In this document: positions 26,215-34,037 of the stretch, one piece after another
Layout of the letters: each line of letters begins with the position of its first letter
How positions within the stretch are numbered: the stretch's first letter is position 1
Source of the DNA: an uncultured Clostridia bacterium
GTDB taxonomy: Bacteria; Bacillota; Clostridia; Lachnospirales; Lachnospiraceae
Reading direction: 5' to 3'
DNA: 64,000 nucleotides
Assembly: GCA_937895705.1 (NCBI GenBank)
Contig: CALBKM010000045.1
Coordinates: forward strand, 1-64,000
The notes under the pieces: model-generated
The model's database searches: none
What the model saw: the letters and a program-made list of their open reading frames with translations, nothing else
Told to the model about the DNA's origin: nothing
Program-made: the position numbers and the translations under genes

Positions 26215-27573
26215 CTAACTCTTCCCATGACAAAACTTATATTTCAATCCACTTCCGCATGGACACTTCTCATTTCTACCTATCTTCTTTCTATTTTCCC
26301 CCGGAAGATTAACCTTTAGTGGAATAACGCCTTTAGCAAGAAGTTCAATTTCTCGAAGTCGATATAAGTATTCTGAAATCACTAAAATAGCTTGAAACAT
26401 TTTAACTGCTTCCAGTTCAAACCTCAATAAATACTCCGCTAACTTCTTCTTTCTGTTTTTTGTATCAGGAATATACACTATTTTCTGTGTTTTAATGTCA
26501 TATTCAACATCATTATGACCGATTGCATTCCTTAGTTTTTGGTTATATTTTACATCTAGTGTTTTTACATATATATCTTTACTAGTACAAAAATGAAACT
26601 TATTAGCTTTTGACAGTTTGATAAATTCTTCTAATGAGATAACTTTTTCTTCATTATCAGAAAAAGCATTCTTTTCGTTTCTAAACTTGATATTATCTAA
26701 TGCGACGGGTAAAACCAATAGATTTCCCAATGTTTCATAAACATCTAAATAAAACTGTTTCACATCTGCATATGTACTTGCTGTTGTTCCTTCCTTCTCA
26801 TAATCAATAGAATCTTGTTCGCAATACAATACAGAAATTGCCGGAACCAAATATGGAAATACATGTGTAAATTCATCAATGATTTTATAAACCTGCTCTT
26901 GTAATTCATTTAATGAATATCCGTCGTAACCATTTAAAAACTCAGTTAATCCTCTTATCTGTCCGAAATCAAGTTTCAAAATGCTCGGTCCAAACTCTTT
27001 CATCTCCAATATATCCGGTCGCAAAGTTCCCAAAAAACAATGTACTTCAACCATCCTAACGGCACGAAGAATCTCTAACTCATTTCTACATGGCACCAAT
27101 TCCTTCGGAAACACTTTCCAAATTTCTTGAATTAAATACGTCTTATCTTCAGCCTTATCTAACTCTAAAATTCGTTTATATTTTGGCCACATCTTTATAG
27201 TTTCGAGAAGTCGCGATACACTTCGTCCAAACTGTTCAAATTTTTCACTACTGATCATCTTCTGCTGAAATCTAAGAAAAGGGGTAATAAATTCCTCTTC
27301 AAGTTCTTTTCCCACACAGATCTTTCTCGTAGGAAATTCTCCGGAACATTCAACCGCATAATCCGGTTTCTTTACATCATACACTTCTTTTGCATTTTCA
27401 AATGTATATTTCAAATCTATATTTTCCTGGTCAATATATACCTTCCCTTTTAGCGAAATCCCACAGTTCCCGCACATAACTGCTATCGGGTGTTCTTCTA
27501 ACCATCCCACCTGTAATCTAATTCTAGTTATCTTATTACATACATCACATTTTACAAACGTATTATGAACCAT
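26215..27573 (-). CDS. Zinc-finger and SEC-C protein with a HEPN-like RNAIGH motif
   Basis: The protein has 452 residues. The N-terminal zinc finger has CDVC and CGNC pairs (residues 9-36). A long helical region follows. Near residue 369 the segment LRNAIGHNDVEYD carries R-x4-H, the active-site motif of HEPN ribonucleases. The C-terminus is a SEC-C motif (CPCGSGLKYKFCHG, residues 436-449), a small zinc module that often marks nucleic-acid or translocon-binding proteins. I infer a HEPN-type toxic RNase or RNA sensor; the domain itself is not proven. It sits second in a three-gene operon between the AlbA_2 protein and the nuclease. The start at 27573 follows GAGAGGAATAAGG. Confidence 0.65.
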   Translation of the reverse strand: MVHNTFVKCDVCNKITRIRLQVGWLEEHPIAVMCGNCGISLKGKVYIDQENIDLKYTFENAKEVYDVKKPDYAVECSGEFPTRKICVGKELEEEFITPFLRFQQKMISSEKFEQFGRSVSRLLETIKMWPKYKRILELDKAEDKTYLIQEIWKVFPKELVPCRNELEILRAVRMVEVHCFLGTLRPDILEMKEFGPSILKLDFGQIRGLTEFLNGYDGYSLNELQEQVYKIIDEFTHVFPYLVPAISVLYCEQDSIDYEKEGTTASTYADVKQFYLDVYETLGNLLVLPVALDNIKFRNEKNAFSDNEEKVISLEEFIKLSKANKFHFCTSKDIYVKTLDVKYNQKLRNAIGHNDVEYDIKTQKIVYIPDTKNRKKKLAEYLLRFELEAVKMFQAILVISEYLYRLREIELLAKGVIPLKVNLPGENRKKIGRNEKCPCGSGLKYKFCHGKS

Positions 27574-27635
27574 AACCTTATTCCTCTCTTAGACACTTTT
27601 TCCTCCGCATATAACACATGTTCATAACATTGTAT

Positions 27636-28856
27636 TTAGTGCTTTGTCTCTTTACAAAACTCAATAAATTCCTCCGCCAATCCATCACTTCGCAACAAAT
27701 CTAATACAGTATTGTTTTCATCATCAATCGCTTGCCTCACCATTGCATATAAAACATCATATTCCGGAAATTCCTCTTCTCCCAATACATACTCTGGCTG
27801 TACAAACGTAAAATCAAAGCGAAAACTTACCAGCTCTTTCCGAAGTTTCTCATACTCGTTTGCTTTTACCATTTCAACCAATGTACTTTTCTTCTCTTGT
27901 AATGTATCCCGAAAATCCTTATAGAATCTATCAAGTTTATACAATACATCTTCGTGCGTTACCATTAATGCTGGTTCTATCTCTGTTTGATATATGTTAT
28001 TTTCTGTATCATATAATTCAATACTAATTCTAACAAGTTCATGAACTCTTCGGTCATCCCTAAAACGTAATTGAATACAATCTTCACAAAGAAAATCAAA
28101 ATACATTCGTTTTATCTCTCTGGAATCTTTCCCTAATGTGTATGGTGCTTCTCCAAAGCCTCTCATGACATCAAATCCCCATATATTACGTTCTATTTCA
28201 CCATATTTACTAGTTATACGAATTGTTCCATCACATAAAATAATAGGCGTTGATGTTGGATTATATAATTCCAATTCAAATATTCCTGCCCTAATCACTT
28301 CTCCCTTCTTTTTTCCAACCCTTACAGGACCCACTCTAAAACTATCCCTTGTAATATTAATCTTTATCTTCTTATTCCCCAGATACATCCTATCCAAATC
28401 TTCCCGATTTGCTTTACGATTAGATGTCCCAATTCTCACAAAGATATCCCCCTGACAAATACTTTGATTTTTCCCTCCCGCCGTTTTAATAATATATGGT
28501 GGATTATCATTTTTCTCAGGAATCTTTATATATGCTACTCGTTTACCATCAATCTGTATTTCTCCACATTCTATTTTGACCCGTGGTTCAACCCTTCCAT
28601 CCAAAGAATTCTCTATCACAGATGGTTCAAACTTCTCTGTATCCGTAATTCCTACAATCTCCTTTGTTTCATCAGCCACACCAAAAATAATATACTTGTC
28701 TCCCTTTGCTTCACCATTTGCAAATGCCACAACATCTTTAACAAGTTCTGAATTTACTAAATCTTTTCCATATGTTTTTAGCTTAAAGTCAACAAACTCA
28801 TTTTCTTGCTTTTCATCAATAAATTTCTTAATAACCTCAATATCTGATTGAGCCAT
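27636..28856 (-). CDS. AlbA_2 (Schlafen-type) domain protein
   Basis: The protein has 406 residues. Residues ~5-150 form an AlbA_2 / Schlafen DNA- or RNA-binding domain: ENEFVDFKLK, VAFANGEAKGDKYIIFGV and the later FVRIGTSNRKANREDL stretch are typical. The C-terminal half is beta-rich and unassigned. AlbA_2 proteins occur in defence loci and as regulators. I prefer the ATG at 28856 (AAAGGAGAATTT in front). An in-frame ATG at 28907, 18 nt after the probable transcription start, is possible and would add 17 residues. It is the first gene of the operon. Confidence 0.75.
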   Translation of the reverse strand: MAQSDIEVIKKFIDEKQENEFVDFKLKTYGKDLVNSELVKDVVAFANGEAKGDKYIIFGVADETKEIVGITDTEKFEPSVIENSLDGRVEPRVKIECGEIQIDGKRVAYIKIPEKNDNPPYIIKTAGGKNQSICQGDIFVRIGTSNRKANREDLDRMYLGNKKIKINITRDSFRVGPVRVGKKKGEVIRAGIFELELYNPTSTPIILCDGTIRITSKYGEIERNIWGFDVMRGFGEAPYTLGKDSREIKRMYFDFLCEDCIQLRFRDDRRVHELVRISIELYDTENNIYQTEIEPALMVTHEDVLYKLDRFYKDFRDTLQEKKSTLVEMVKANEYEKLRKELVSFRFDFTFVQPEYVLGEEEFPEYDVLYAMVRQAIDDENNTVLDLLRSDGLAEEFIEFCKETKH

Positions 28857-28931
28857 AAATTCTCCTTTACTGATTCTCATTATAATCTCACGAAATCTTT
28901 CTTTCATTACTACCTTCCGCCCTTATCTAAC

Positions 28932-28960
28932 ATTATACGCCTTTCCCTCTCAAATTTCAA
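28932..28960 (-). promoter_or_regulatory. Promoter of the AlbA_2/HEPN/nuclease operon
   Basis: On the minus strand, TTGAAA (28955-28960), 17 bp, TATAAT (28932-28937). It is a near-consensus promoter immediately upstream of the cassette, independent of the type I R-M operon. Confidence 0.8.
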
Positions 28961-28983
28961 GTTTAATCTCCTTCTTCCTCCAC

Positions 28984-29013
28984 CAAAAAAGGGGCCTCTC
29001 GGCCCCTTTTTCG
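28984..29013. terminator. Bidirectional terminator at the right edge of the defence island
   Basis: A stem GGGGCC/GGCCCC with a 4-nt loop is flanked by A-run and T-run on both sides. It ends the SIMPL gene and insulates the cassette promoter. Confidence 0.85.
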
Positions 29014-29023
29014 CTCTTCCTAT

Positions 29024-29680
29024 TCACCCAATCTCCCACACCACCGTGACCGCATCCGTTACGTCGATATCGTCCGGTTCGATGTCCATTGCATAACTGT
29101 CCGCAGCACCGTTCGCTGCACTCATCATGCAACGTTCCACCGGTCTGGAGACGATTTCCAGCTCACCCCAGGAGTAGTCGATGGTTACGATATCGCCCAG
29201 GGTTACGCCTGCGGCTTCGGCCAGTACCTTTGCCTTTTCCTTGGAGTCTGCCACCGCCTTGGCTAAGAGCTTGTTTTTGGCTGCTTCCGGGTCCTTTACG
29301 GTGTAGTTGATGCGAAACTCCGGGCGGCCTTTGGTCTGGGCCAATGCGTACAGCACACAGCCCAGTCTTTCGTTGTCCGCATCAAACTCCAGCTTCATGC
29401 CGTGGGTGAAGCGGTAGCCCAGAAAACGATTCTTCCATACGTTGTTTTCGTCCCGGTAGTTCTCGTACTCCGTATCCACGTTAAAACGCAGCGTCTTTAA
29501 GTCGGTACGGGCAAAGCCCAGACCTTCAAAGCAGCGCTTTAACTCCTCGGTCTGCTCCGAGGATTGGCGCAGTGTCTCCTCGTAGGTTTCGCACACCTTT
29601 GTGGTGTCCAGCAGCAGTCGGATCAGGTCCGGCTTCACCGACAGCTTGCCTTTTCCCGTGACTCTCATTGTTTTTTCCAT
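29024..29680 (-). CDS. SIMPL (DUF541) domain protein
   Basis: The 218-residue protein matches the SIMPL/DUF541 family: N-terminal MRVTGKGKLSVKPDLIRL, a central YRFTHGMKLEFDAD strand and a C-terminal DYSWGELE region. Family members are usually periplasmic or cytosolic barrel-forming proteins of unclear role; this one has no signal peptide. I use the ATG at 29680 (AAGGAGGGTCTACCT). Base composition returns to the higher G+C of the chromosome, marking the end of the defence island. It follows the vWA gene by 13 bp. Confidence 0.85.
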   Translation of the reverse strand: MEKTMRVTGKGKLSVKPDLIRLLLDTTKVCETYEETLRQSSEQTEELKRCFEGLGFARTDLKTLRFNVDTEYENYRDENNVWKNRFLGYRFTHGMKLEFDADNERLGCVLYALAQTKGRPEFRINYTVKDPEAAKNKLLAKAVADSKEKAKVLAEAAGVTLGDIVTIDYSWGELEIVSRPVERCMMSAANGAADSYAMDIEPDDIDVTDAVTVVWEIG

Positions 29681-29693
29681 AGGTAGACCCTCC

Positions 29694-30359
29694 TTACTTT
29701 CCTCTCTTCCTGTAATCCGCTTCAATTTCTTCCTTCCAGTCCTCTGCCAGTGCTGCGCTCATCTGCGCTCCGGAGCATTTCCGCACCCGGCTGACTGCTT
29801 TTCCCAAGGCTCTGAAGTTTACCGCAGTCCCTTCCTCGTCGCACTGATAACGGACTGCCCGTTCCGGTGCGATGCCGAAGCGCCCCGCTTCCGCAATGGC
29901 GTCGATATTCGCTCCCAGAAATAAGAACTCCCAACCGTACTTCTCCTTCTGCCGCTCCACCATCTTCTTCACCTTTTCGTAGGTGTAGCTGTGACTGGAG
30001 TTTTCCTGCCCGTCGGTGGTGATGATGAATAAGGTCTTCTCCGGCCGGTCCTCGTCTCTGGCGTATTTTTGGACATTGCCGATGTGGTGGATGGCACCGC
30101 CCAGGGCGTCTAAGAGGGCCGTACAGCCCCGCACGTAATACTCCTTCTCCGTCATGGCCGGCACCCGGTCCAGCGCCACACGGTCGTGTATCACCTCGAT
30201 TTTATCATCGAAGAGCACCGTGGACACCAGCACCTCCCCCTCTTCCTTTTTCTGCTTCTCCATCAGGGCATTGTAACCGCCGATGGTGTCCGCCTCCAGG
30301 CCGCTCATGGAGCCGCTCCTGTCCAAAATAAATACAAGCTCTGTCAATCCTTTTCTCAT
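29694..30359 (-). CDS. von Willebrand factor A domain protein
   Basis: The 221-residue protein is a single vWA domain: MIDAS DRSGSM near residues 13-18, a Thr in GCTALLDALGG and an Asp in ITTDGQENSS complete the metal site. It is cytosolic and mediates protein-protein contacts; no partner ATPase is adjacent. The start at 30359 follows CGGAGGTAACGACT; an extended -10 (TGGTATAGT) lies about 40 bp upstream. Co-transcribed with the SIMPL gene. Confidence 0.88.
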   Translation of the reverse strand: MRKGLTELVFILDRSGSMSGLEADTIGGYNALMEKQKKEEGEVLVSTVLFDDKIEVIHDRVALDRVPAMTEKEYYVRGCTALLDALGGAIHHIGNVQKYARDEDRPEKTLFIITTDGQENSSHSYTYEKVKKMVERQKEKYGWEFLFLGANIDAIAEAGRFGIAPERAVRYQCDEEGTAVNFRALGKAVSRVRKCSGAQMSAALAEDWKEEIEADYRKRGK

Positions 30360-30428
30360 AGTCGTTACCTCCGTTTGTTTGTGTTTTCTTGGTTCTGAGG
30401 TAACTATACCATATGTTTTTCAAAAGAA

Positions 30429-30447
30429 GGTCGCCGTGAGGGCGACC
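30429..30447 (-). terminator. Terminator after the HTH-like gene
   Basis: GGTCGCC/GGCGACC with a small loop, followed on the minus strand by TTCTTTTG, just after the stop at 30453. It separates this gene from the vWA-SIMPL pair. Confidence 0.7.
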
Positions 30448-30452
30448 CTGTA

Positions 30453-31100
30453 TTATTCGATAAAGCACTCCGCCCCATGCTCCTCCAGCGCAATGTCGAT
30501 TTCGATCATGTCGTACACGCCCTTCTCGATAAAGTACGAGAAAATCACATCCCGCTTCTCGCACGGCGACAATGCATATCCGGCCCGAGCCAGCAAATCC
30601 TTGGTCTCATCCAGGTTCAGCTTCACCCCGACACAAAGCCGCATGGCGGTAGCTTTGTCCGGGTGATACTCCGGATTCAGCTTAATTTTCGAAAACAGCT
30701 GCTTTGTCAGCAGCGCCCGCTTATAGACATCCGCATTGGTCAGTCCCTTCGTCTCGATAAGGTACATCAAATACTCCTGAAAGGTATCCGACAGATGAGC
30801 GATACGCTCCTTTATGGCAGCTTCGCTCTCCTCGATGAAGGCATTATAGTCGACGATATTCGGAGCTGCAGATTCTTCCTCTGCCAAAGGCGCACTTGCC
30901 TTGGCAAGGAGTTTTGGCGCCTTCAAACAAAAGCTGCGTTCTTTTCGCTCCGCCGGTCGCGCTTTTCTGCAATCCCCGGCGCTCTCGTCCCGTGTGTCCG
31001 CTTCCTCCACATAATGACTGTCTATATAGGCTTCCAACTCCGGATACCGGCTCTGTACCCGCATCCGGGTGATATCGTCGTGAATCTTCTGAAAAGACAT
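30453..31100 (-). CDS. Protein with a C-terminal HTH-like helical domain
   Basis: The 215-residue protein is cytosolic. The N-terminal half is charged and low in complexity (Lys/Arg/Glu/Ala-rich, about 45-80). The C-terminal ~110 residues (YKRALLTKQLFSKIKLNPEY through NLDETKDLLARAGYALS) resemble a divergent XRE-type helix-turn-helix arrangement seen next to vWA or macrodomain genes in related Clostridia. I infer a regulatory role only from that resemblance. The start at 31100 follows AAAAGGGAGGTGCAAC. Confidence 0.6.
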   Translation of the reverse strand: MSFQKIHDDITRMRVQSRYPELEAYIDSHYVEEADTRDESAGDCRKARPAERKERSFCLKAPKLLAKASAPLAEEESAAPNIVDYNAFIEESEAAIKERIAHLSDTFQEYLMYLIETKGLTNADVYKRALLTKQLFSKIKLNPEYHPDKATAMRLCVGVKLNLDETKDLLARAGYALSPCEKRDVIFSYFIEKGVYDMIEIDIALEEHGAECFIE

Positions 31101-31155
31101 GTTGCACCTCCCTTTTATGTCAAAGCATCAAACCGAACCGTTTCCTCTTTCCTCT

Positions 31156-31184
31156 ATTATACCTTTTCCATATCTGTCATGCAA
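31156..31184 (-). promoter_or_regulatory. Promoter of the HTH-like gene
   Basis: On the minus strand, TTGCAT (31179-31184), 17 bp, TATAAT (31156-31161), about 55 bp before the start codon. Confidence 0.75.
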
Positions 31185-31244
31185 GCTTCTTTCCTTCCCT
31201 GCCGCCTTACAAGCACTTCCCACATTGCTCCGGTGCATGCCTTT

Positions 31245-31355
31245 TTACTCACCCATCTCCTCCATAACCTCTTTTAACTCATTTGCATCGCAAGAGCATA
31301 CAAAAGCTCCGTTCATATAGATTTCATAGTGTCCGTTTACGTTGCGTACTTCCAT
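31245..31355 (-). CDS. 36-residue small protein
   Basis: A short acidic protein with a central beta-like segment (NGHYEIYMNGAFVCSCD) and a C-terminal helix (ANELKEVMEEMG). The ATG at 31355 has AAAGGAGCATCATT in front, a good Shine-Dalgarno. The in-frame extension upstream lies in a folded non-coding stretch and is not used. The single CSC pair could bind metal. Function unknown; the coding call rests on the ribosome binding site and protein-like composition. Confidence 0.6.
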   Translation of the reverse strand: MEVRNVNGHYEIYMNGAFVCSCDANELKEVMEEMGE

Positions 31356-31369
31356 AATGATGCTCCTTT

Positions 31370-31515
31370 CTGCGTATCCTGTGCAGCGTGCAGCATTGCT
31401 TCGCATCTTGCCACACCCGCGACACAGTCGCTCGGTCGTGGGCACGTTCGCATGACGCCGCAACTGCCTGTGAGCAAGCTCACGCAGATTGCTCGCATGC
31501 TCACTTTACCTGCAC
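31370..31515 (-). ncRNA. GC-rich folded leader or palindromic element before the 36-residue gene
   Basis: On the minus strand this stretch has closing arms GCGTGCAG and CTGCACGC, a perfect hairpin GTGAGCTTGCTCAC, and a second hairpin around ACCGAGCGACTGTGTCGC. There is no reading frame of its own with a ribosome binding site. It may be a structured 5' leader or a REP-like element. Confidence 0.4.
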
Positions 31516-31517
31516 GC

Positions 31518-31561
31518 AAAATAAAAAGAACCAAGCCTGGGATTTCTCCTATCTTGGTTCT
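31518..31561 (-). terminator. Terminator of the zinc-ribbon membrane protein gene
   Basis: AAGAACCAAG pairs with CTTGGTTCTT on the minus strand and is followed by TTTATTTT, about 35 bp after the stop codon at 31597. Confidence 0.8.
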
Positions 31562-31596
31562 TAATTTACATCATATGGTGTCCAATAAAACGGACT

Positions 31597-32025
31597 TTAC
31601 TTTAACAAGGACATTGCTAAGCAAGTAGCAAGGCAATGGAATGCAACAGCAAGTACAAGACCGATGATGTTCAGGATAAGACCTGCAATTGCCATGTTCT
31701 TACGAGAAGTCTTTAAGCCCTTCACGCTCATGATGATACCGACAATACCGGTAATGTAGCTTATCAGAATCATTAACAGCCATGCAACCGCAGATACAAT
31801 ACCGAGTACAAGGCCTGCGATTGCAAATCCCGGCTTATCAACTGCCGGCTCTGCCTTCTTTGCAGACTCCATAATCTGAGAGGTCGGTGCATCTACCGTG
31901 TAAGCAGTCTCCGTTGCCGGTGCCGCGGTTTCTACAACGTCCTTCTTTTCTACGATCTCAGCTCCGCAACTCTGACAAAACTTCTCGCCCGGCTGAACTT
32001 CTCTTCCGCAACTTTCACAAATCAT
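31597..32025 (-). CDS. Zinc-ribbon protein with two C-terminal membrane helices (DUF4190-like)
   Basis: The 142-residue protein begins with a zinc ribbon (CESC...CQSC, residues 3-20). An acidic/Ala-rich linker follows, then two hydrophobic helices (about 67-95 and 105-137) separated by SVKGLKTSRKNM. The hydrophobic half resembles DUF4190 membrane proteins. Function unknown. The start at 32025 has GGGGGATATCCAA in front, so I reject 16 extra in-frame codons that cover the leader. Confidence 0.8.
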   Translation of the reverse strand: MICESCGREVQPGEKFCQSCGAEIVEKKDVVETAAPATETAYTVDAPTSQIMESAKKAEPAVDKPGFAIAGLVLGIVSAVAWLLMILISYITGIVGIIMSVKGLKTSRKNMAIAGLILNIIGLVLAVAFHCLATCLAMSLLK

Positions 32026-32063
32026 TTGGATATCCCCCTTAATATGGTTTATTAACACGATAA

Positions 32064-32092
32064 AGTATAACATACTTTTTTCGCTAATACAA
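32064..32092 (-). promoter_or_regulatory. Promoter of the zinc-ribbon membrane protein gene
   Basis: On the minus strand, TTGTAT (32087-32092), 17 bp, TATACT (32064-32069). Confidence 0.7.
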
Positions 32093-32121
32093 GCAAAAGA
32101 TGCGTTTCCTTCGACATATTT

Positions 32122-33846
32122 TTACATCAGCTTAAATTTGTTTACTTCCTGATTCAGATTCAATGCAATTTCCTTATTGACATTTGCTTCGCCTTCAATC
32201 TCTGCCACATTCAAGGTAAGCTCCACGGAACGCTCCGAAACATCCGCCACGCCGGAGGTACACTCGCCAACGGCGGTCCGCACCGCTTCTACGGAAGCTA
32301 CGATTCCGTCCATATTTTGCTTCAACAGCGCACTTTCTGCCGCAAAATTCTGCATCATACCGTTTAAGCTGCCCACATCCCCCTGATAGTTTTCACTGAT
32401 GTCCAAAAGCTTTTCGTAGCCCTTCATGGCGGTTTCTTCCATAAACGTCAGCATCTCTCCCGCCTCTCTCGCAAGGTCGTTTACCGCCCGGATTACGTCC
32501 GCACTCACCTTCTGAATGGATGTTGCTGCCTCCGCGGAATCGGCGGCCAGTTTACTGATTTCATCCGCAACCACAGCAAAACCACGACCCGCTTCTCCGG
32601 CTCTGGCCGCCTCAATACTTGCATTTAACGCAAGAAGGTTCGTCTGGGAAGAGATATTTAAGATATTCGAGGTAAGGATACTGATTTCCTCTACCGCCTT
32701 GGACTTCTGAATACGGTCGTTTACTTCGATTGCCATCTCGTCCGCTTTTCCCTTTGCAAAAGCGCGTTCCTCTGTTGCATTTCGGAAGATTTCCTCCGCA
32801 TTTACACGAATCTCTTCGGAAGCCTTGCTTCCTTCCTCCGCTTGTACGGAAATCGCTTCCAGAGACGTGTATACCTGTCCGATAGCATCCGTAATCTGAT
32901 TTAAGGAATAGTTCGTCTGCTCCATGGACGCACTCATCTCCTCCATAAAGGCAGACACATCGGAAATACTCATTTCCGCCTGGGAAAGCTTCCGCACAAT
33001 GATTCCGGAAGACCCGTCCAGTTTCATGGAGTTATCGGAAATCGTAATCATAATTCCGCGAATATAGCTCAGGAGACTGTTAATATTCTCCGCAATACTC
33101 TGTAACTCGTCCCGGCTCTTAATCTCCAGCTGCTTTGTCAAATCACCCTCGTTGCTGACCAGTTCATTCACCTTTTCATCCACTTGTTTTAAGCCCTTCA
33201 TCATTGTATGGATAATAAGGCAGAGCACCAGAACACCCGCTACCAGAGCCGCCACGGCAATCAGCACAAGCTGTTTGGTAGAACCTGCCAAACGCTCAGA
33301 CACATGCCCTGCATCATAGTCACAGCCCAACACAGCCACCACCGCGCCGTCACTGTCGCAAATCGGCTTGTATACGGAAATCAGATCACCGTCCACGGTT
33401 TCGTCGATATAATCTTGTACATACTCCTCTCCCGCAAAACAGTCCGCCAGTTCTTCATAAGACACTTCGAACTCATCGCCGAAATCGGCACACTCCTCCG
33501 ACGCGTCGGTATCGATGCCGTAATACACCGTCTCCCCATCGGTGTGAAGCGTATACAAAAATGCAATCCCGTAAGACTGCTGAATATCACACATTGCCTC
33601 CCGCATGGTCTGATACTCCTCACTGTCCTCACAGCCCGGCTCCAGTGTCTTTAACACATCTCCGTCAACCACCTTTTCCGCCATTTTTGATACCAGTTCC
33701 GCCTGCTCCACACCCATAGACACCATACCGTCACTCATTTTCCGATATGAGCTGATGCCCAAAACCACGCAAAGTACCGTAACCAGAAGAACCACCGGCA
33801 ACAGAATTTTCAACCGGATACTGATTCTTTTTTTCTTTTGTTCCAT
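32122..33846 (-). CDS. Methyl-accepting chemotaxis protein
   Basis: The 574-residue transmembrane chemoreceptor has a first TM helix near residues 10-33. An extracytoplasmic ligand domain follows (about 35-185, with the LDTLE-type GDVLKTLEPGCED helix typical of sCache/dCache sensors). TM2 lies near 190-210, then a HAMP domain and a long signalling coiled coil. The hairpin tip is in QTNLLALNASIEAARAGEAGRGFAVVADEISKLA. It would feed CheA/CheW; no che genes are in the window. The start is the ATG of MEQKKKR (33846), with GGAGGGGCTTGTA in front. Confidence 0.93.
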   Translation of the reverse strand: MEQKKKRISIRLKILLPVVLLVTVLCVVLGISSYRKMSDGMVSMGVEQAELVSKMAEKVVDGDVLKTLEPGCEDSEEYQTMREAMCDIQQSYGIAFLYTLHTDGETVYYGIDTDASEECADFGDEFEVSYEELADCFAGEEYVQDYIDETVDGDLISVYKPICDSDGAVVAVLGCDYDAGHVSERLAGSTKQLVLIAVAALVAGVLVLCLIIHTMMKGLKQVDEKVNELVSNEGDLTKQLEIKSRDELQSIAENINSLLSYIRGIMITISDNSMKLDGSSGIIVRKLSQAEMSISDVSAFMEEMSASMEQTNYSLNQITDAIGQVYTSLEAISVQAEEGSKASEEIRVNAEEIFRNATEERAFAKGKADEMAIEVNDRIQKSKAVEEISILTSNILNISSQTNLLALNASIEAARAGEAGRGFAVVADEISKLAADSAEAATSIQKVSADVIRAVNDLAREAGEMLTFMEETAMKGYEKLLDISENYQGDVGSLNGMMQNFAAESALLKQNMDGIVASVEAVRTAVGECTSGVADVSERSVELTLNVAEIEGEANVNKEIALNLNQEVNKFKLM

Positions 33847-33904
33847 TACAAGCCCCTCCGTTCCCAAAATCTAATTTCATAAAAGCGTACTACTACATGT
33901 CTTC

Positions 33905-33933
33905 ATCATACCACTTTGTCAGTTATTTGTGAA
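33905..33933 (-). promoter_or_regulatory. Promoter of the chemoreceptor gene
   Basis: On the minus strand, TTCACA (33928-33933), 17 bp, TATGAT (33905-33910). Confidence 0.6.
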
Positions 33934-33999
33934 GTATTTTCATATAAAAATTAATAATTTTTTACATTCTTCTTTTTTCTCAGTTTTCTGATAAATAAA

Positions 34000-34034
34000 A
34001 AAGAAGCCGTTTTTTACAAAACAGCCTCTTTTTT
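34000..34034 (-). terminator. Terminator of the DUF4430/ECF operon
   Basis: On the minus strand a stem of AGAGGCTGTTTT with AAAACGGCTTCT (two G-T pairs) is followed by TTTTTT, immediately after the ECF S-component gene. Confidence 0.75.
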
Positions 34035-34037
34035 CTC

